From the NCBI GenBank assembly GCA_036850905.1, contig CM072091.1:34099721-34163720 (forward strand): DNA of 64,000 nucleotides, written 5' to 3'. The notes beneath the pieces are model-generated. The model saw only the letters and a list, made by a program, of their open reading frames with translations, did not search any database and was not told where the DNA came from. The stretch comes from Luffa acutangula (Eukaryota; Streptophyta; Magnoliopsida; Cucurbitales; Cucurbitaceae). Made by a program: the position numbers and the translations under genes. This document shows, in pieces, positions 21,365 to 33,082 of this stretch; within the stretch, counting starts at the first letter, position 1, and each line of letters starts with the position of its first letter.

Positions 21365-24300
21365 TCAAACATCGATCAACCTTAGGGAAGGATATTTCGC
21401 CTGAAATTCCTCACCCCAATAATGCTTCACACGCTGCCCATTCACCTTGAACAATCTCCCATCTTTTTCATCCTGCAAAGTAATTGCTCCATGGGGAAAA
21501 ACCTCAATCAGAATAAACGGTCCTGACCATTTAGATTTCAATTTTCCAGGAAATAATTTTAACCTAGAATTATAAAGCAAAACTTTTTGACCCTTGACAA
21601 ATTCTTTGGACTTTATTTTCTTGTCATGCCACAGCTTAGTCTTTTCTTTATATATCTTCGCATTTTCATAAGAAAATTGACGAAATTCTTCTAACTCATT
21701 AAGTTGCAGCATTCTTATTGCTCCTGCGCGACTCATATCAAAATTTAACTTTTTCAAAGCCCAAAATGTTTTATGCTCAAGCTCTAATGGTAAATGGCAA
21801 GCTTTCCCATATACTAACCTATAGGGAGACATACCTAGAGGAGTCTTATAAGCTGTCCTATAAGCCCAAAGAGCCTCATCCAACCTAAAGGACCAATCCT
21901 TTCTAGATGAATGGACCACTTTCTCTAAGATAGCTTTAATTTCCCTATTACTAATTTCAGCTTGACCATTTGCTTGTGGGTGATAAGGGGTCGCTATCCT
22001 ATGCTTATTCTCATACTTAGCTAAAAGCTTAGTTAAGATATTATTAACAAAATGTGTACCCTCATCACTTATTAGAGCTCTAGGTGTCTCAAACCGCGCA
22101 AAGATGTGCGATTGAAGAAACCTTGCAACTGTCTTGGCATCACTCTGATGGAATGCGATGGCCTCCACCCATTTGGACACATAATCAACTGCCAATAAGA
22201 TAAAAACATTGCCATTAGAAGGGGGAAATGGCCCCATAAAGTCAATACCCCATACATCGAATAATTCAACTTCTAAAATGTAAGTAAGAGGCATTTCATC
22301 TCTAGGCCTCAAATTTCCTCTCCTTTGGCAAGCATCACATCGCTTGTAGAACCAATGGGTGTCCTTGAATAACGTAGGCCAGAAGAATCCGCAATGCAAA
22401 ATCCTCATAGCTGTCCTTTGACCGCTGAAATGGCCTCCATACGGCGAAGAGTGACATTGCTCCAGGATTTCGGTTGCTTCATCACCTGAAACGCACCTAC
22501 GAATAATACCGTCAGAGCATTGCTTATACATAAATGGCTCATCCCAATAGAAAAATTTTGCATCATGCTTAAACTTTTTCTTCTGCCTCCAATCCATATC
22601 AATAGGGGTGACTCCCTTCACTAAAAAGTTGGCAATATCAGCATACCAAGGGACATCCCTGACTACCTTTACCTGAACAACAAAAATCTGTTCATCTGGA
22701 AAAGAATCGGAAATGGCAAATTGCTCCAGCAAAGATGATGATGGATCAAGACGAGACAAGTGATCTGCAATGACATTCTCTGATCCCTTCTTGTCCTTTA
22801 TCTCCAAGTCAAATTCCTGCAATAGTAAAATCCAACGAATTAATCTAGGCTTTGCATCCTTCTTAGTCATTAAATACCTTATTGCTGCATGATCCGTGAA
22901 AACCGTGACTTTGGATCCAACCAAATATGGCCGAAACTTCTCAAAAGCGAACACCACAGCTAACAACTCCTTTTCAGTAGTTGTATAGTTGACTTGTGCC
23001 TCATTTAAAACCTTGCTTGCATAATATATAGGATGAATAAATTTGCCTTGCTTTTGCCCCAGCATCGCACCCACCGCAGCATCACTCGCATCACACATTA
23101 CCTCGAATGGTAAATTCCAATTAGGTGCGCAGAGAATGGTTGCTGAGATTAAAGCAGCCTTCAATGTTTCAAAAGCCTTCCTACAATTTGCATTAAAGTC
23201 AAAAACATAATCAGTGCACAATAAGTTACAAAGAGGTTTACTGATTTTGGAAAAATCCTTTATGAACCTCCTATAAAATCCAGCATGCCCTAAGAAGCTC
23301 TGAATTCCCTTCACTGAATTCCCTTCACTGAATTCGGTGATTCTAATCTTTCAATAACCTCAAATTTTGCTCTATCAACTTGTAGACCATTTTTAGAAAT
23401 TTTATGTCCTAACACTATGCCCTCCTTCACCATGAAGTGGCACTTCTCCCAATTAAGAACTAGATGGGTATCCTCACATCTTTTTAATACCTTTCCTAAA
23501 TTTTCTAAACAACTCTGAAAAGACCCACCAAAAACTGAAAAATCGTCCATAAATACCTCAACAGTGGACTCAATCATATCAGAAAAAATTGCTAACATAC
23601 ACTGCTGAAATGTTGCTGGAACATTGCAGAGGCCGAAAGGCATCCTCCTGAAAGCAAATGTCCCATAAGGACAGGTGAAAGTGGTTTTTTCTTAATCTTC
23701 AGGAGCAATAGCAATCTGGTTATACCCATAATAACCATCCAAGAAACAGTAATAGGCCTGACCAGCCAATCGATCCAACATCTGGTCGATAAATGGTAGA
23801 GGGAAATGATCCTTTCGGGTGGCTTTATTAAGCCTTCTGTAATCCATACAAACCCTCCAGCCAGTTACTGTCCTTGTGGGGATCAACTCATTGTCTTTAT
23901 TTCTTACCACCGTGACACCTCCTTTCTTAGGAACACATTGGACAGGGCTTACCCAATTGCTATCGGCAATTGGATAGATAATCCCAGCATCGAACCATTT
24001 AATTACCTCCTTTTTAACAACTTTTTTCATCGCAGGGTTAAGCCTTCTTTGTTGCTCAATACTCCTAAAGGATCCCTCCTCTAGAGTGATTTTGTGCATA
24101 CAAAAAGATGGGCTAATTCCCTGAATATCAGCCAATGTCCAACCTATAGCTTTGCGGTATTGCTGCAGCAATTTTATTAAGGCCTCCTCATGCTCCAGCA
24201 TTAAATCTGATGCAACAATAATGGGCAATGTCTCACTTTCCCCAAGATACACATACTTTAGATGATCCGGTAAAGGTTTCAAATCTAAAGTGGGTGCCTC

Positions 24301-26880
24301 AATTAGGGATGGCTTAATTGGGGGAGCCTTTCTTTGATCTAAATCTAAAGACTCAAAAACATCCTCACACCTAAAAAATTCTTTTTCATTTTTTCTATCT
24401 AAAGAACAAAATTCAAAATCTTCTACACTAACCTCTCCATGCTTTTCCGAATGCTTATCAGTCGAATCCTGTATTGCTGTCTCAATAACTGTGCTCTCCA
24501 GAATCCTGATGAAGGAGCAATCCTCCATCTCGTCTGGATATTTCATGGCTTTAAACACATTAAATTTCACTTCCTCATTACAGACTCTCATTGTTAATTC
24601 TCCTTTTTGAACATCTATTAATGCCCTACCAGTAGCCAAAAATGGACGGCCTAGAATAATTGGGACATCTTTATCAGCCTCATAATCTAAAATAATAAAA
24701 TCAACAGGAAATATGAACTTATCAACTTTTACTAAGACATCCTCAATTTTACCCTCTGGATATGTGATAGACCTATCAGCTAGTTGGAGTGTAACTGTGG
24801 TAGGCCTAGCTTCACCAATACCCAACTTCTGATAGACCGAAAGAGGCATAAGGTTAATGCTTGCACCTAAATCACAGAGTGCTCTACCTAATTCCTTTCC
24901 ACCTATAGACACGGGTATGGTAAATGACCCTCGATCCTTAGCCTTGGGGGGTAAACCATTCTTAAGAATAGCACTACACTCCTCAGTAAGAGATACAGTT
25001 TCAAACTCACCTAACCTTTTCTTTTTAGTCAAAATATCCTTAAGAAATTTAGCATAATTAGGCATTTGCTCTATAGCTTCTACTAGAGGGATATTTATAT
25101 GCAACTGCTTAAGAATCTCTAAAAACTTTTTAAATTGACCATCCTGATTCTTAGGCTTTTGCATTTGTGGAAAAGGTAGAGGTGGTACATAAGGTGGGGG
25201 TGGCACATATGGTGGTTCTACATCTGGCACAAAACCAGATGCTCCAGCATTCTCTTTGCTGCCTCCAGCACCCTGACCAGACTCCAACTCTTTCTCAACA
25301 ACAACATTATTATCACTATTACTATTTAAATCCTGGGTCTTTCTAGACTCTTCTAATGGCTTACCACTCCTAAGAGTTACTGCCTTTACCTGCTCCTTAC
25401 CTTCCCTTCGAGGGTGTTCAGTATTTGATGGAAATTTCCCTTGAGGCCTTGCCTTGAGCTCATTAACTAGCTGACCCACTTGCAATTCCAGGACTCTCAT
25501 CGAAGCTTGATTACTTTGAATTGCGGCGTCTGTACGAGCCATAAATTCTTTCATCATTGCCTCGAGAGAATTTTCCGAATTTTGCTGGGGCAAAGCCTGC
25601 TTATTTTGCTGGGGCATTACCTGCGTTTTAGCAAATCCCGGCTGGCTCACCTTTTGTTGCGCTTGTACGTTATTTCCTTGACCTCCCCATGAGAAGTTGG
25701 GGTGGTTGCGCCAACCTAGATTATAGAAGTTAGAATAAGGGTTGCTCCTCTGATTACCTACAAAAAACACAGAAGCTGGATTGCTGGGGCAAAACTCGTA
25801 GTTGTGGTCTTCACCGTAATAGACACATGCTTCGTCCGTGACTTGGTTCACCACTGCTGCAGGCTCCATAGCTGGTGGCTGCTGATGACTAATCACTGTC
25901 ACATTCTTAAGAGCATTAGCAATCATAGCAAGATCAGCCCTAATGGTGGACACACCATCAACCTCTAATACACTCTTAACCTTTTTATTTGTGCCTCTAA
26001 CATCCGACCACTGACAACTATTAATAGATATTCTTTCTAAAATTTCATAGGCTTCATCAAAAGTTTTTGCCAAAAGGGCCCCTCCAGCCGAGGCATCGAC
26101 CATACCTTGGGTTACTCCATTTAAACCATTGTAAAATGTTTCCATTTGAATACAATGAGGTAACCCATGGTGGGGACACTTTCGTAAAAGCTCCTTAAAC
26201 CTCTCCCAAGCCTCACTAAAAGTCTCATCCTCAAGTTGCCTAAACCCTACTATTTCACTCCTTAATTTAGCATTTCTATTAGGTGGGAAATATTTACTCA
26301 AAAAAATTTCAGCTAACTCATCCCACGTCCTAATTGATCCTGGAGCAAAAGAGTTTAACCATGACTTTGCTCCATCTCTAAGAGAATACGGGAACAAAGT
26401 TAATCTAAGAGCATCTCTAGACACTCCTTGAATTACAAAAGAATCACTAACTCCTAAAAAAGACTTAAGATGTAAATGAGGGTCTTCAGATGACAAACCA
26501 TGGAATTGCCCCACGGTTTGCAACATATGAAACATTACCGATTTCATTTCAAAATTTACCGTTTGGATTTGGGGACGTGCAATCCCTGGATTCAACTCAT
26601 TAAACATCGGGACAGCATATGCTCGAATGGCTCTGGTCCTATCGTTCGCTATCAAGATAGGATTCTCAGCCTGATTATTTTACTGCTCATTTTGCTCAAA
26701 CAGTGGGTTTTGCTGCAGCAACGGATTCTGCTGGGGGTTCACTGCTACTGGACCTTCAGGAACCTGCGAAAGTTGCGGCACGTTCTCCATCTGGTTTCTG
26801 CGCAGCTCCCTCCTTCTGTTCCTAAATGTCCTTTCAATTTCTAGATCAAGCTCAAACCGTACCCCAGGCGGATCGCTCAT
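21365..26880 (-). pseudogene. Gypsy gag-pro-pol of element B
   Basis: One polyprotein frame with three lesions. Gag begins at 26880 (MSDPPGVRFELDLEIERTF). A TAA at 26680-26682 interrupts it after 66 codons and the same frame continues. The zinc knuckle reads CVYYGEDHNYEFC, with Tyr for the second Cys. Protease follows (RALCDLGASINLMPLSVYQ; IILGRPFLATGRALIDVQ). Reverse transcriptase starts with WVSPVQCVPKKGGV and DYRRLNKATRKDHFPLPFID, is cut by a TAA at 23692-23694, and resumes with MPFGLCNVPATFQQCM and the catalytic FMDDFSVFG. A 14-bp tandem duplication at 23308-23335 then shifts the frame. From 23314 to 21365 a 649-codon open frame holds the RT thumb, RNase H (FEVMCDASDAAVGAML; TDHAAIRYL), the integrase HHCC zinc finger (CDACQRRGNL), the DDE core (WGIDFMGPFPP; ALISDEGTHFVNN; HPQANGQAEISNREIKAIL) and the C-terminal GQRVKHYWGEEF. 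It is nearly complete but cannot be translated whole. Confidence 0.93.
23308..23335. repeat. 14-bp tandem duplication in pol
   Basis: CCTTCACTGAATTC occurs twice in direct succession (23308-23321, 23322-23335). It accounts for the frame change between two otherwise open parts of pol. Confidence 0.9.
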
Positions 26881-26984
26881 GCACCAAAATCACACCTGCA
26901 AAAACAAAAGAAACAATCAAAAAGTTCTAGCACCAAACCACTAAAACACATACACAAAACAGATCAGATAAAAACATATTCAAG

Positions 26985-27002
26985 TCCCCGGCAATGGCGC
27001 CA
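26985..27002 (-). other. Primer-binding site of element B, tRNA-Asp
   Basis: On the plus strand it reads TCCCCGGCAATGGCGCCA, one base different from the tRNA-Asp(GUC) 3' end. It lies six bases inside the LTR that starts at 27009. Confidence 0.88.
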
Positions 27003-27008
27003 AAAACT

Positions 27009-27187
27009 TGTTGGGTTCCTAGAGTGAGTAAAAATATAGTATAAAATACTCTAGAATTCCTGTGCAAGTATACACAGTCTGCAGCAAGTAATATTATCAA
27101 TTCAAGGTCTGAATGAGTTTCCACTTTATCTATTTTGCGTAACTTCCTAATGGTTTCAAAGATAATAAAAATGTTGGGTTTTATCAG
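27009..27187 (-). mobile_element. Truncated 5' LTR of element B
   Basis: It matches 16438-16616 with about three transitions, then stops at 'gggttttatca', where coding sequence of element C begins. The outer ~990 bp and the flanking TSD were lost. Confidence 0.88.
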
Positions 27188-27359
27188 AAGAATTCAAGAA
27201 TTCAAGAATTTCAGGATCAGATTCTATACTATGCACAGATTCAAGTTCTTCTGGGTCAGATTCTATGCTATGCACATCATCAAGACATGAAAAAAAAGTA
27301 TTCACATTGTCAGGATTCATGCATTCAGGAATGTCAAGATTAGACTCAATAGATTCACT

Positions 27360-30002
27360 TTAATCATGGTTAGACTCAAAATCATCTATCGAGCAATCTT
27401 TTTTATGCCTTTTATGTTCATGCTCAATGTCAGGCAATTCAATATCATCATCAAAATTATCCATTTCAGGCAAATCTAATTCATTTTCAAAGGAAGGTAA
27501 ATCATCAACTGCAGATCTTTCGTTATCACAAGCAGGCAAGTCTAATTCATTTTCAAAGTCAGGCAGATCCAAATCATTTTCAAACATAGGGTTATCCATA
27601 TATGCATCATGATCAAAATTCACATTATCAATAAGCATTTCTCCTAAGCCTAGGCCAAGATTATAGTCTACCTCTTCATCGTCATCAGTCAAGTATTCAA
27701 GCCCAACAGAAAAACATGTATGCAAACTACAAACAGATTCATCTTGGCCAAAAATACTAAACACGACTTTTTCATCATCAATGTTCAAGGTAAGTTTACC
27801 TGTATGCACGCTGATCTCAGCCTTACCAGTGGCTAGGAAAGGTCTGCCTAAGATAATTGGCACTTCTTTGTCCTCCTTCATGTCCAGTACCACGAAATCT
27901 ACAGGGAAGATGAATTTGTTGACTTTCACCAACACGTCCTCCACAACACCCATCAGGTGGGTAATCGATCTGTCAGCAAGCTGGAGAGTGACGTCGGTGT
28001 CTGTCATACCTGATAAACCAATCTTCCTGTACACAGAGTAGGGCATCAAATTTATACTTGCTCCTAAATCACATAAAGCCCTATCAAAGGATACTTCTCC
28101 TATGGTGCAGGGAACAGTAAAACTCCCTGGATCTTTCTGCTTAGAGGGTATCCTACCAGAAATAATGGTACTGCTACTCTCAGATAAATTAAAAACTTCT
28201 TTTTTCATACTTTTCTTTTTAGAAAGTATTTACTTCATGAATTTTCCATAATTTGGCATATTATACAAAGTTTCTACCAATTGAATATTCACAGACAACT
28301 TTTTAAACATTTCTAGAAATTTTTGAAATTGTTCATCTAATTTGACATTTTTAAATCTTTGAGGAAAAGGTAACTCCCTGAAATCAAAGGTTGGACATTC
28401 GCCCCTCCGCTTGGGCGGCCTAATATGCGAACCTCTGTCATGGTGGTTGCATGGAACCACTTCTTCCTCAGTCAGCTTCTTATTGTCATTCTGCCTCTCA
28501 TCTTCTTTTCTACCTGCAAAGCTGTTAGAAAAATCACATTTTAATTCAATAGAGTTGGGAGGATGTTGGAACCTTTCAGAGGAGGCTTTTTGTGCCTCAG
28601 CCCTTTCATCTTCATCCATTCTCTTTTCTTCTTCCTTTTTCTTCTTTATACTGTCCTCCAGTCTTCTGCCACTTCTCAGAACCACCATCTTACATTGCTC
28701 TTTCGGGTTAGGCTCAGTATCACTTGGAAATTTTCCCTTTTGAAGGGCATTTACCGCTGAAGCGATCTGTCCTATCTGTACTTCCATATTCTTTAGAGTT
28801 GCGTCGTGGTTGTTTACTGATGTCTGGAGATTCACATTTAATATTCTTTGTTCCTTGATGAATAAAGCCACCATTTCCTCTAGATTATTTTTCTTTTCAG
28901 GAGTACTAGATGATGCAAAACCTGGGGGTGGCTGCAAAACATTCTTCGTATTCGCATATGAGAAGTTCTCGTGATTGCGCAAACTGGGGTGGTAGAAGTT
29001 TGGTACTCCTTGAGCATATAGTCTATTTCCTATGTATTGAACTTCTTCCATATCTTGACCTTCCTTCTTTGAATGTCCTTCAGCTAAGGTGGAAATGGAC
29101 TTAACCACCTCAGATGACGTTAATTTGTTTAGTGCATTGGTCAGAGATGCCAGTTGCGCTTTCAGTGAACTTGACTCATCCAATTCATATAATTTAGCCT
29201 TCTTTGTAATTGTTCCTCTCTCCGTCGGCCATTGATAACTTGTTGCCGCCATTTCCTCAAGCAGGTCTTTGGCTTCTGTCACTGTTTTTGAAAGAAAACT
29301 CCCTCCTGCTGATGTGTCTAGGACTGTCTTTGTGGAGGGGTTTAATCCATTATAAAATAACTGTACCTGAAGCCAATCAGGATATCCGTGTTGGGGGCAT
29401 CGCCTAAGCATTTCCTTATATCTTTCCCACGCTACGTACAACTGCTCCTCGTCAAGCTGCCTGAATGTTCATATTTCAATCCGGAGCTTGGTAGTCTTAG
29501 CCGGTGGAAAAAATTTTGTCAGAAAAGCCTGGGCAAGCTCGTCCCAAGTACTGATGCTGCCCGTCTCGACTGATTCGAGCCAATCTTTTGCTTTATCCTG
29601 TAGAGAAAATGGAAACAGCCTCAATCTGATTGCGTCGGCCGGAACTCCGTTCATCTTTACCGTCCCACATATTTCTAGGAATGATCGCAGATGAGAGTGG
29701 GGGTCCTCGGAAGGATGTCCCTTGAACGAGTTATCGCGTGCCATCTGAATCAACCCTGTTTTTAGCTCAAAATTTGTAGCTTGGATAGGGGCGTAGACAA
29801 TTCCAGAATTCTCGGTAGGAAGAACTGGCTGCAGAAAATCTCTAATTGCCTTGGGAGCTTCTTCTTGGTGGGCCATCGCTTCTGCTAATCTTTTTTCTCT
29901 TTTAATGGATTTAAGAGTCCTGTTAATCTCAAGATCTAGCGGAAACAAATCAACCACCTTGTTTCTTCGCATACAATGCTCCCAGACAACAAAAAGAACC
30001 AA
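27360..30002 (-). pseudogene. Gag-protease of element C
   Basis: One frame from 30002 with a TGA at 29469-29471 (after LRIEI) and another stop just before 28230. The gag domain includes NSFKGHPSEDPHSHLRSFLE, FPFSLQDKAKDWLESVETGS and FLTKFFPPAKTTKLRIEI, continuing after the stop with TFRQLDEEQLYVAWERYKEM. I see no zinc knuckle in the stretch where A and B have one. Protease follows with RALCDLGASINLMPYSVYR and IILGRPFLATGKAEISVHTG. A long acidic linker (about 27400-27650) repeats FENDLDLP / FENELDLP. The frame ends at a TAA at 27360, and related sequence runs on to 27188 before the break. Confidence 0.88.
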
Positions 30003-30125
30003 ACAAAAATGAAAATAAAATAATATTCACAAAATGATGAAAGAAAAAATATTTACACCTAAATTACCATTTATCCTTTTCCTTTCGATGTCAAGAAAAA
30101 TTAATTTTTGCTTAAAAATCAAGCC

Positions 30126-30143
30126 TCCCCGGCAACGGCGCCA
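30126..30143 (-). other. Primer-binding site of element C, tRNA-Asp
   Basis: On the plus strand it reads TCCCCGGCAACGGCGCCA, which equals the plant tRNA-Asp(GUC) 3' end as I know it, without mismatch. Confidence 0.9.
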
Positions 30144-31148
30144 AAAACTTGTTCGGGTGTGTTGATACGATTATCCGCAAGCGCACGGGTCATGACAAGT
30201 AATATAAAACGGTAGTAATACCGAGTATTGAATCCACAGGGAGGCGAAGCGAAACTTAAGCAAATAATTAAAATTTTCTTGAGCACTGAAAATACTTAGG
30301 CGAAATAATATTTAGGGACCACTTCATGCAATAAAAATGATTTAAATTCAAGACAATTAACAAAGACAAATTGATCAATCGAAAATAAAATGTGGAGAAA
30401 GAGTTTTCTTTAAATGGGAAGAGGGGTCTTGAAAATCAATGATTAGCTAAATAATTGCTATAATTATCCTATCTCATTGCCCAACTAATTATAATCCTAG
30501 AATCTCCGTTAATCACATAGGTTCTCCTGTCGGTTTCCCTTAATTGTAATTAATTCATTTTAACAACCTAAGTGTCCTTAGCGCTATTAAAAATCATTAA
30601 TTATTACGCTCTGATTCATTTTAGGAATCTAAGTTTAATCAACTAATTCTGGTGTCACAACGGGCAATTAAACTAGTTGCATGGATTATGATCTATCCTA
30701 ATTTTCTCTCCGTCGAGTTTCCATTAAGAATCGAATCATTACACAATTGGCCAGATTGAGTAAAGCATTAAGCACATCCATATAGATAATTAGGACATGG
30801 GCAAGAGACAAGGAATTATAACAATATTTGGACTATCATTTCATTTCAAGACCCCAAATTGGGGTTTAGCTACACATAATATCCACAATAATTACAAGGG
30901 AAAGCATATTAAAGAGCATAAAAGGAAAGGAATTGACCGTCGAAAAACCCCTCGCTGACGCTTGGAGCCCCGCTGACTACTCCTTGAGCCTTTTAGATGC
31001 TCCCCAAAATTCCCCAAAATATTTCCCACTAAAGAATTCTCTCAAAAAGGCTAGAAAGCCTTGAGAGAGGCTCCAAAGGAGCCAAGGGAAGGAAAGAAAG
31101 GATTGAAGAATGATTTGATTGATGAGGAATGAGGCACCCAAGGGTGCC

Positions 31149-31157
31149 TTTTTATAG
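31149..31157 (-). promoter_or_regulatory. TATA box of element C LTR
   Basis: On the minus strand it reads CTATAAAAA within GGCCTATAAAAAGGC, directly downstream of the palindrome array. Confidence 0.65.
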
Positions 31158-31172
31158 GCCTGGAATAGGGGT

Positions 31173-31279
31173 AGCATCGCGACGCTACCTTGCTCAGCGT
31201 CGCGACGCTGCTGCGCACGCGACTTGGACAACAAGAAAGGGCAGCGTCGCGACGCTGCCTTACTTAGCGTCTCGACGCT
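31173..31279 (-). repeat. Palindrome array in element C LTR
   Basis: Four sites at 31173-31186, 31196-31209, 31243-31256 and 31266-31279, spaced 23, 47 and 23 bp. Two of them (31196, 31243) are perfect 14-bp palindromes, AGCGTCGCGACGCT. Confidence 0.85.
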
Positions 31280-31513
31280 GTCCAAATTTCCAGATTTTTC
31301 AGCTTCCTTTTGGGCTGATTTTTGGGCCTTCTTCTTCATTCCTCTTGGTCTTTTCTTTATAGTTGGCTTCTTTGGGCTTCCATTTACATCAAGCTAGGAT
31401 TTGGGCTTTTAATTGCTTTAATTTTGGCTCTTTTTCTCCAAAAATCACCAACTTAGCTCCTAAGGACCAAATAACAAAATTCATTAAATATATTCAGTAA
31501 AAACACAATTCTT

Positions 31514-31797
31514 TTCATGGGTTTCAATTTCCAATACCCCAAAATCTGCTGCATCAAGATTTTCTTCCATTTTGCATGAGATTCCCTACCAAAAACCAAA
31601 GCTTGACAAAAACATTAAACTCAATAACTAGTGCAAATTATCAATAAAAGAGAAACTAATTTTAAAATATTAACTAACAACTAATGGCTACAAATTAAAG
31701 ACATCACAACAAAAATTTAAACTTGCTATTCAGACCACCTTCAGGGCTCAACATAGAATCTGTAACTTGAAAGCACACTGCCCTTTTTCTTCAAATT
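31514..31797 (-). other. Element A sequence after the polyprotein stop
   Basis: 284 bp without a reading frame, between the end of the A polyprotein and the cut end of element C's LTR. No specific motif is seen. Confidence 0.4.
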
Positions 31798-33077
31798 TCA
31801 AATTTCCAACAAATTGCAAAAGGCATAACACATTTGGAATTCTTCTCCCCAATAGTGTTTTAGCCTTTGCCCATTCAATTTAAACTCTCTCCCATCATTA
31901 TCAACACATTGTTTAAACACAAATGAATCATCCCAAAAATAAAACTTTATCTCATGGAAAAACTTTTTCAATTGTTGCTTTGATAAAACATGGGGCAATG
32001 TTCCAAAAGCAAGGTAATTGGTAAGGTCAACATACCAAAGTGTTTTCATATTTTTAGTGTGAGCTACTGTAAAAAACAACTCATCAAGGAAATAATTTTC
32101 AAACTCAAGTTGTTGAAACAATTCCAATGAACTGAATGGTTGTATAGGTGGATTTTTCTTATCAATCAACTCTAAGGATCCAAAAATCCTATTAAAACCA
32201 AAAACTTCACATGCACTACTTTCAAGCTCAAGCTCCAATTTGTCTAATTCCAAAGCCTTAATTCCTCTTTTTCCAAACTGTTGTATGTTTTGCTCTCTCA
32301 TTTCCTTCTCAACTTGATCATCAACCAACTTATCTTTCACTTGAATGACAGAACACTCTTCAATGTTAGTGAGGGACTTTATGACATCAAAGACACTAAA
32401 CTTCACTTCTTGGTCATTCACCCTCATAGTTAGCTCACCCTTTTGGACATCTATCAAGGTTCTCCCAGTTGCTAAAAAGGGCCTTCCTAGAATTATGGGG
32501 ACATCTTTGTCCGCTTCATAGTCCAAAATGATAAAATTAGCCGGGAAGATAAACTTATCTACTTGCACCAAAATATCCTCAATCTTTCCTTCGGGATAAG
32601 TGATAGATTTATCAGCAAGTTGTAATGTAACCGTGGTTGGCCTAGCTTCTCCTATGCATAATTTCTTGAAAGGCATGAGATTTATGCTAGCTCCCAAGTC
32701 ACAAAGAGCTCTCCCCAACTCCTTACCTCCTATAGAAATAGGAATGGCAAAAGTTCCAGGGTCTTTCACTTTGGGAGGAATTTTGTTTGTCAAAATGGCA
32801 CTACACTCCCCAGTCAAAGACACGGTTTCATACTCACCCAATCTCCTTTTCTTCGTCAAAATATCCTTGAGGAACTTTACATAGTTGGGCATTTGTTCCA
32901 AGGCCTCAACTAGTGGTATATTAATGTGAAGTTGCTTCAAAACCTCAAGGAATTTTTTAAACTGACCATCTTGATTTTTCTGCTTAAGTCTTTGGGGAAA
33001 GGGTGGTGGGGGTGGTTTAAATGTAGGGGAATGTGTAGGAATTGACTTAGAAGGAGCTACAGGGGTTGCTCTAGGAA
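31798..33077 (-). pseudogene. Element A polyprotein, 3' part: protease, then deletion of RT and integrase
   Basis: It continues the gag frame interrupted at 35362 by a Copia solo LTR. It starts with a proline-rich linker and FLKDILTKKRRLGEYETVSL. The protease has RALCDLGASINLMP, although a few residues after it are missing compared with element B (FKKL where B has LSVYQKL), and IILGRPFLATGRTLIDVQ. The frame then reaches a stretch related to the segment before the integrase zinc finger (TLWYVDLTNYLAFGTLPH; FYFWDDSFVFKQC) and jumps straight to the polyprotein C-terminus (FKLNGQRLKHYWGEEF). Reverse transcriptase, RNase H and integrase are absent, yet the last 380 codons stay open. Element A would have needed enzymes from a relative such as B. 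Confidence 0.88.
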
Positions 33078-33082
33078 TTTCT

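Larger units (their letters stand above)
16438..27187 (-). mobile_element. Gypsy element B, nearly full length, inactivated
   Basis: On the minus strand: a partial 5' LTR (27187-27009), tRNA-Asp primer site (27002-26985), gag-pro-pol (26880-21365), an extra ORF (20504-18822), a 3' UTR with polypurine tracts, and a complete 3' LTR (17604-16438). The 5' LTR is cut after 179 bp at a junction with element C. Where the two LTRs overlap I count only about three differences, all C/T or G/A. That suggests B is fairly young, although three in-frame stops and one frameshift disable it. Confidence 0.9.
27188..31513 (-). mobile_element. Gypsy element C, 5' half only
   Basis: On the minus strand: partial 5' LTR (31513-30150), perfect tRNA-Asp primer site, gag and protease, ending at the junction with element B's LTR. 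No reverse transcriptase, integrase or 3' LTR is present. Its gag is clearly different from those of A and B, and its LTR carries the palindrome array, so it is a separate lineage. Confidence 0.85.
30150..31513 (-). mobile_element. Partial 5' LTR of element C
   Basis: The inner end lies at about 30150-30160 (TGTTCGGG or TGTTGATACG; both fit a TG start). The sequence 'gcaagcgcacgggtcatgac' near 30178 is the reverse complement of the LTR end near 63275-63295. It contains a palindrome array (31173-31279) and a TATA box (31149-31157). Similarity to the LTR piece at 55881-56218 ends near 31513, so the 5' tip is missing. Confidence 0.78.
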
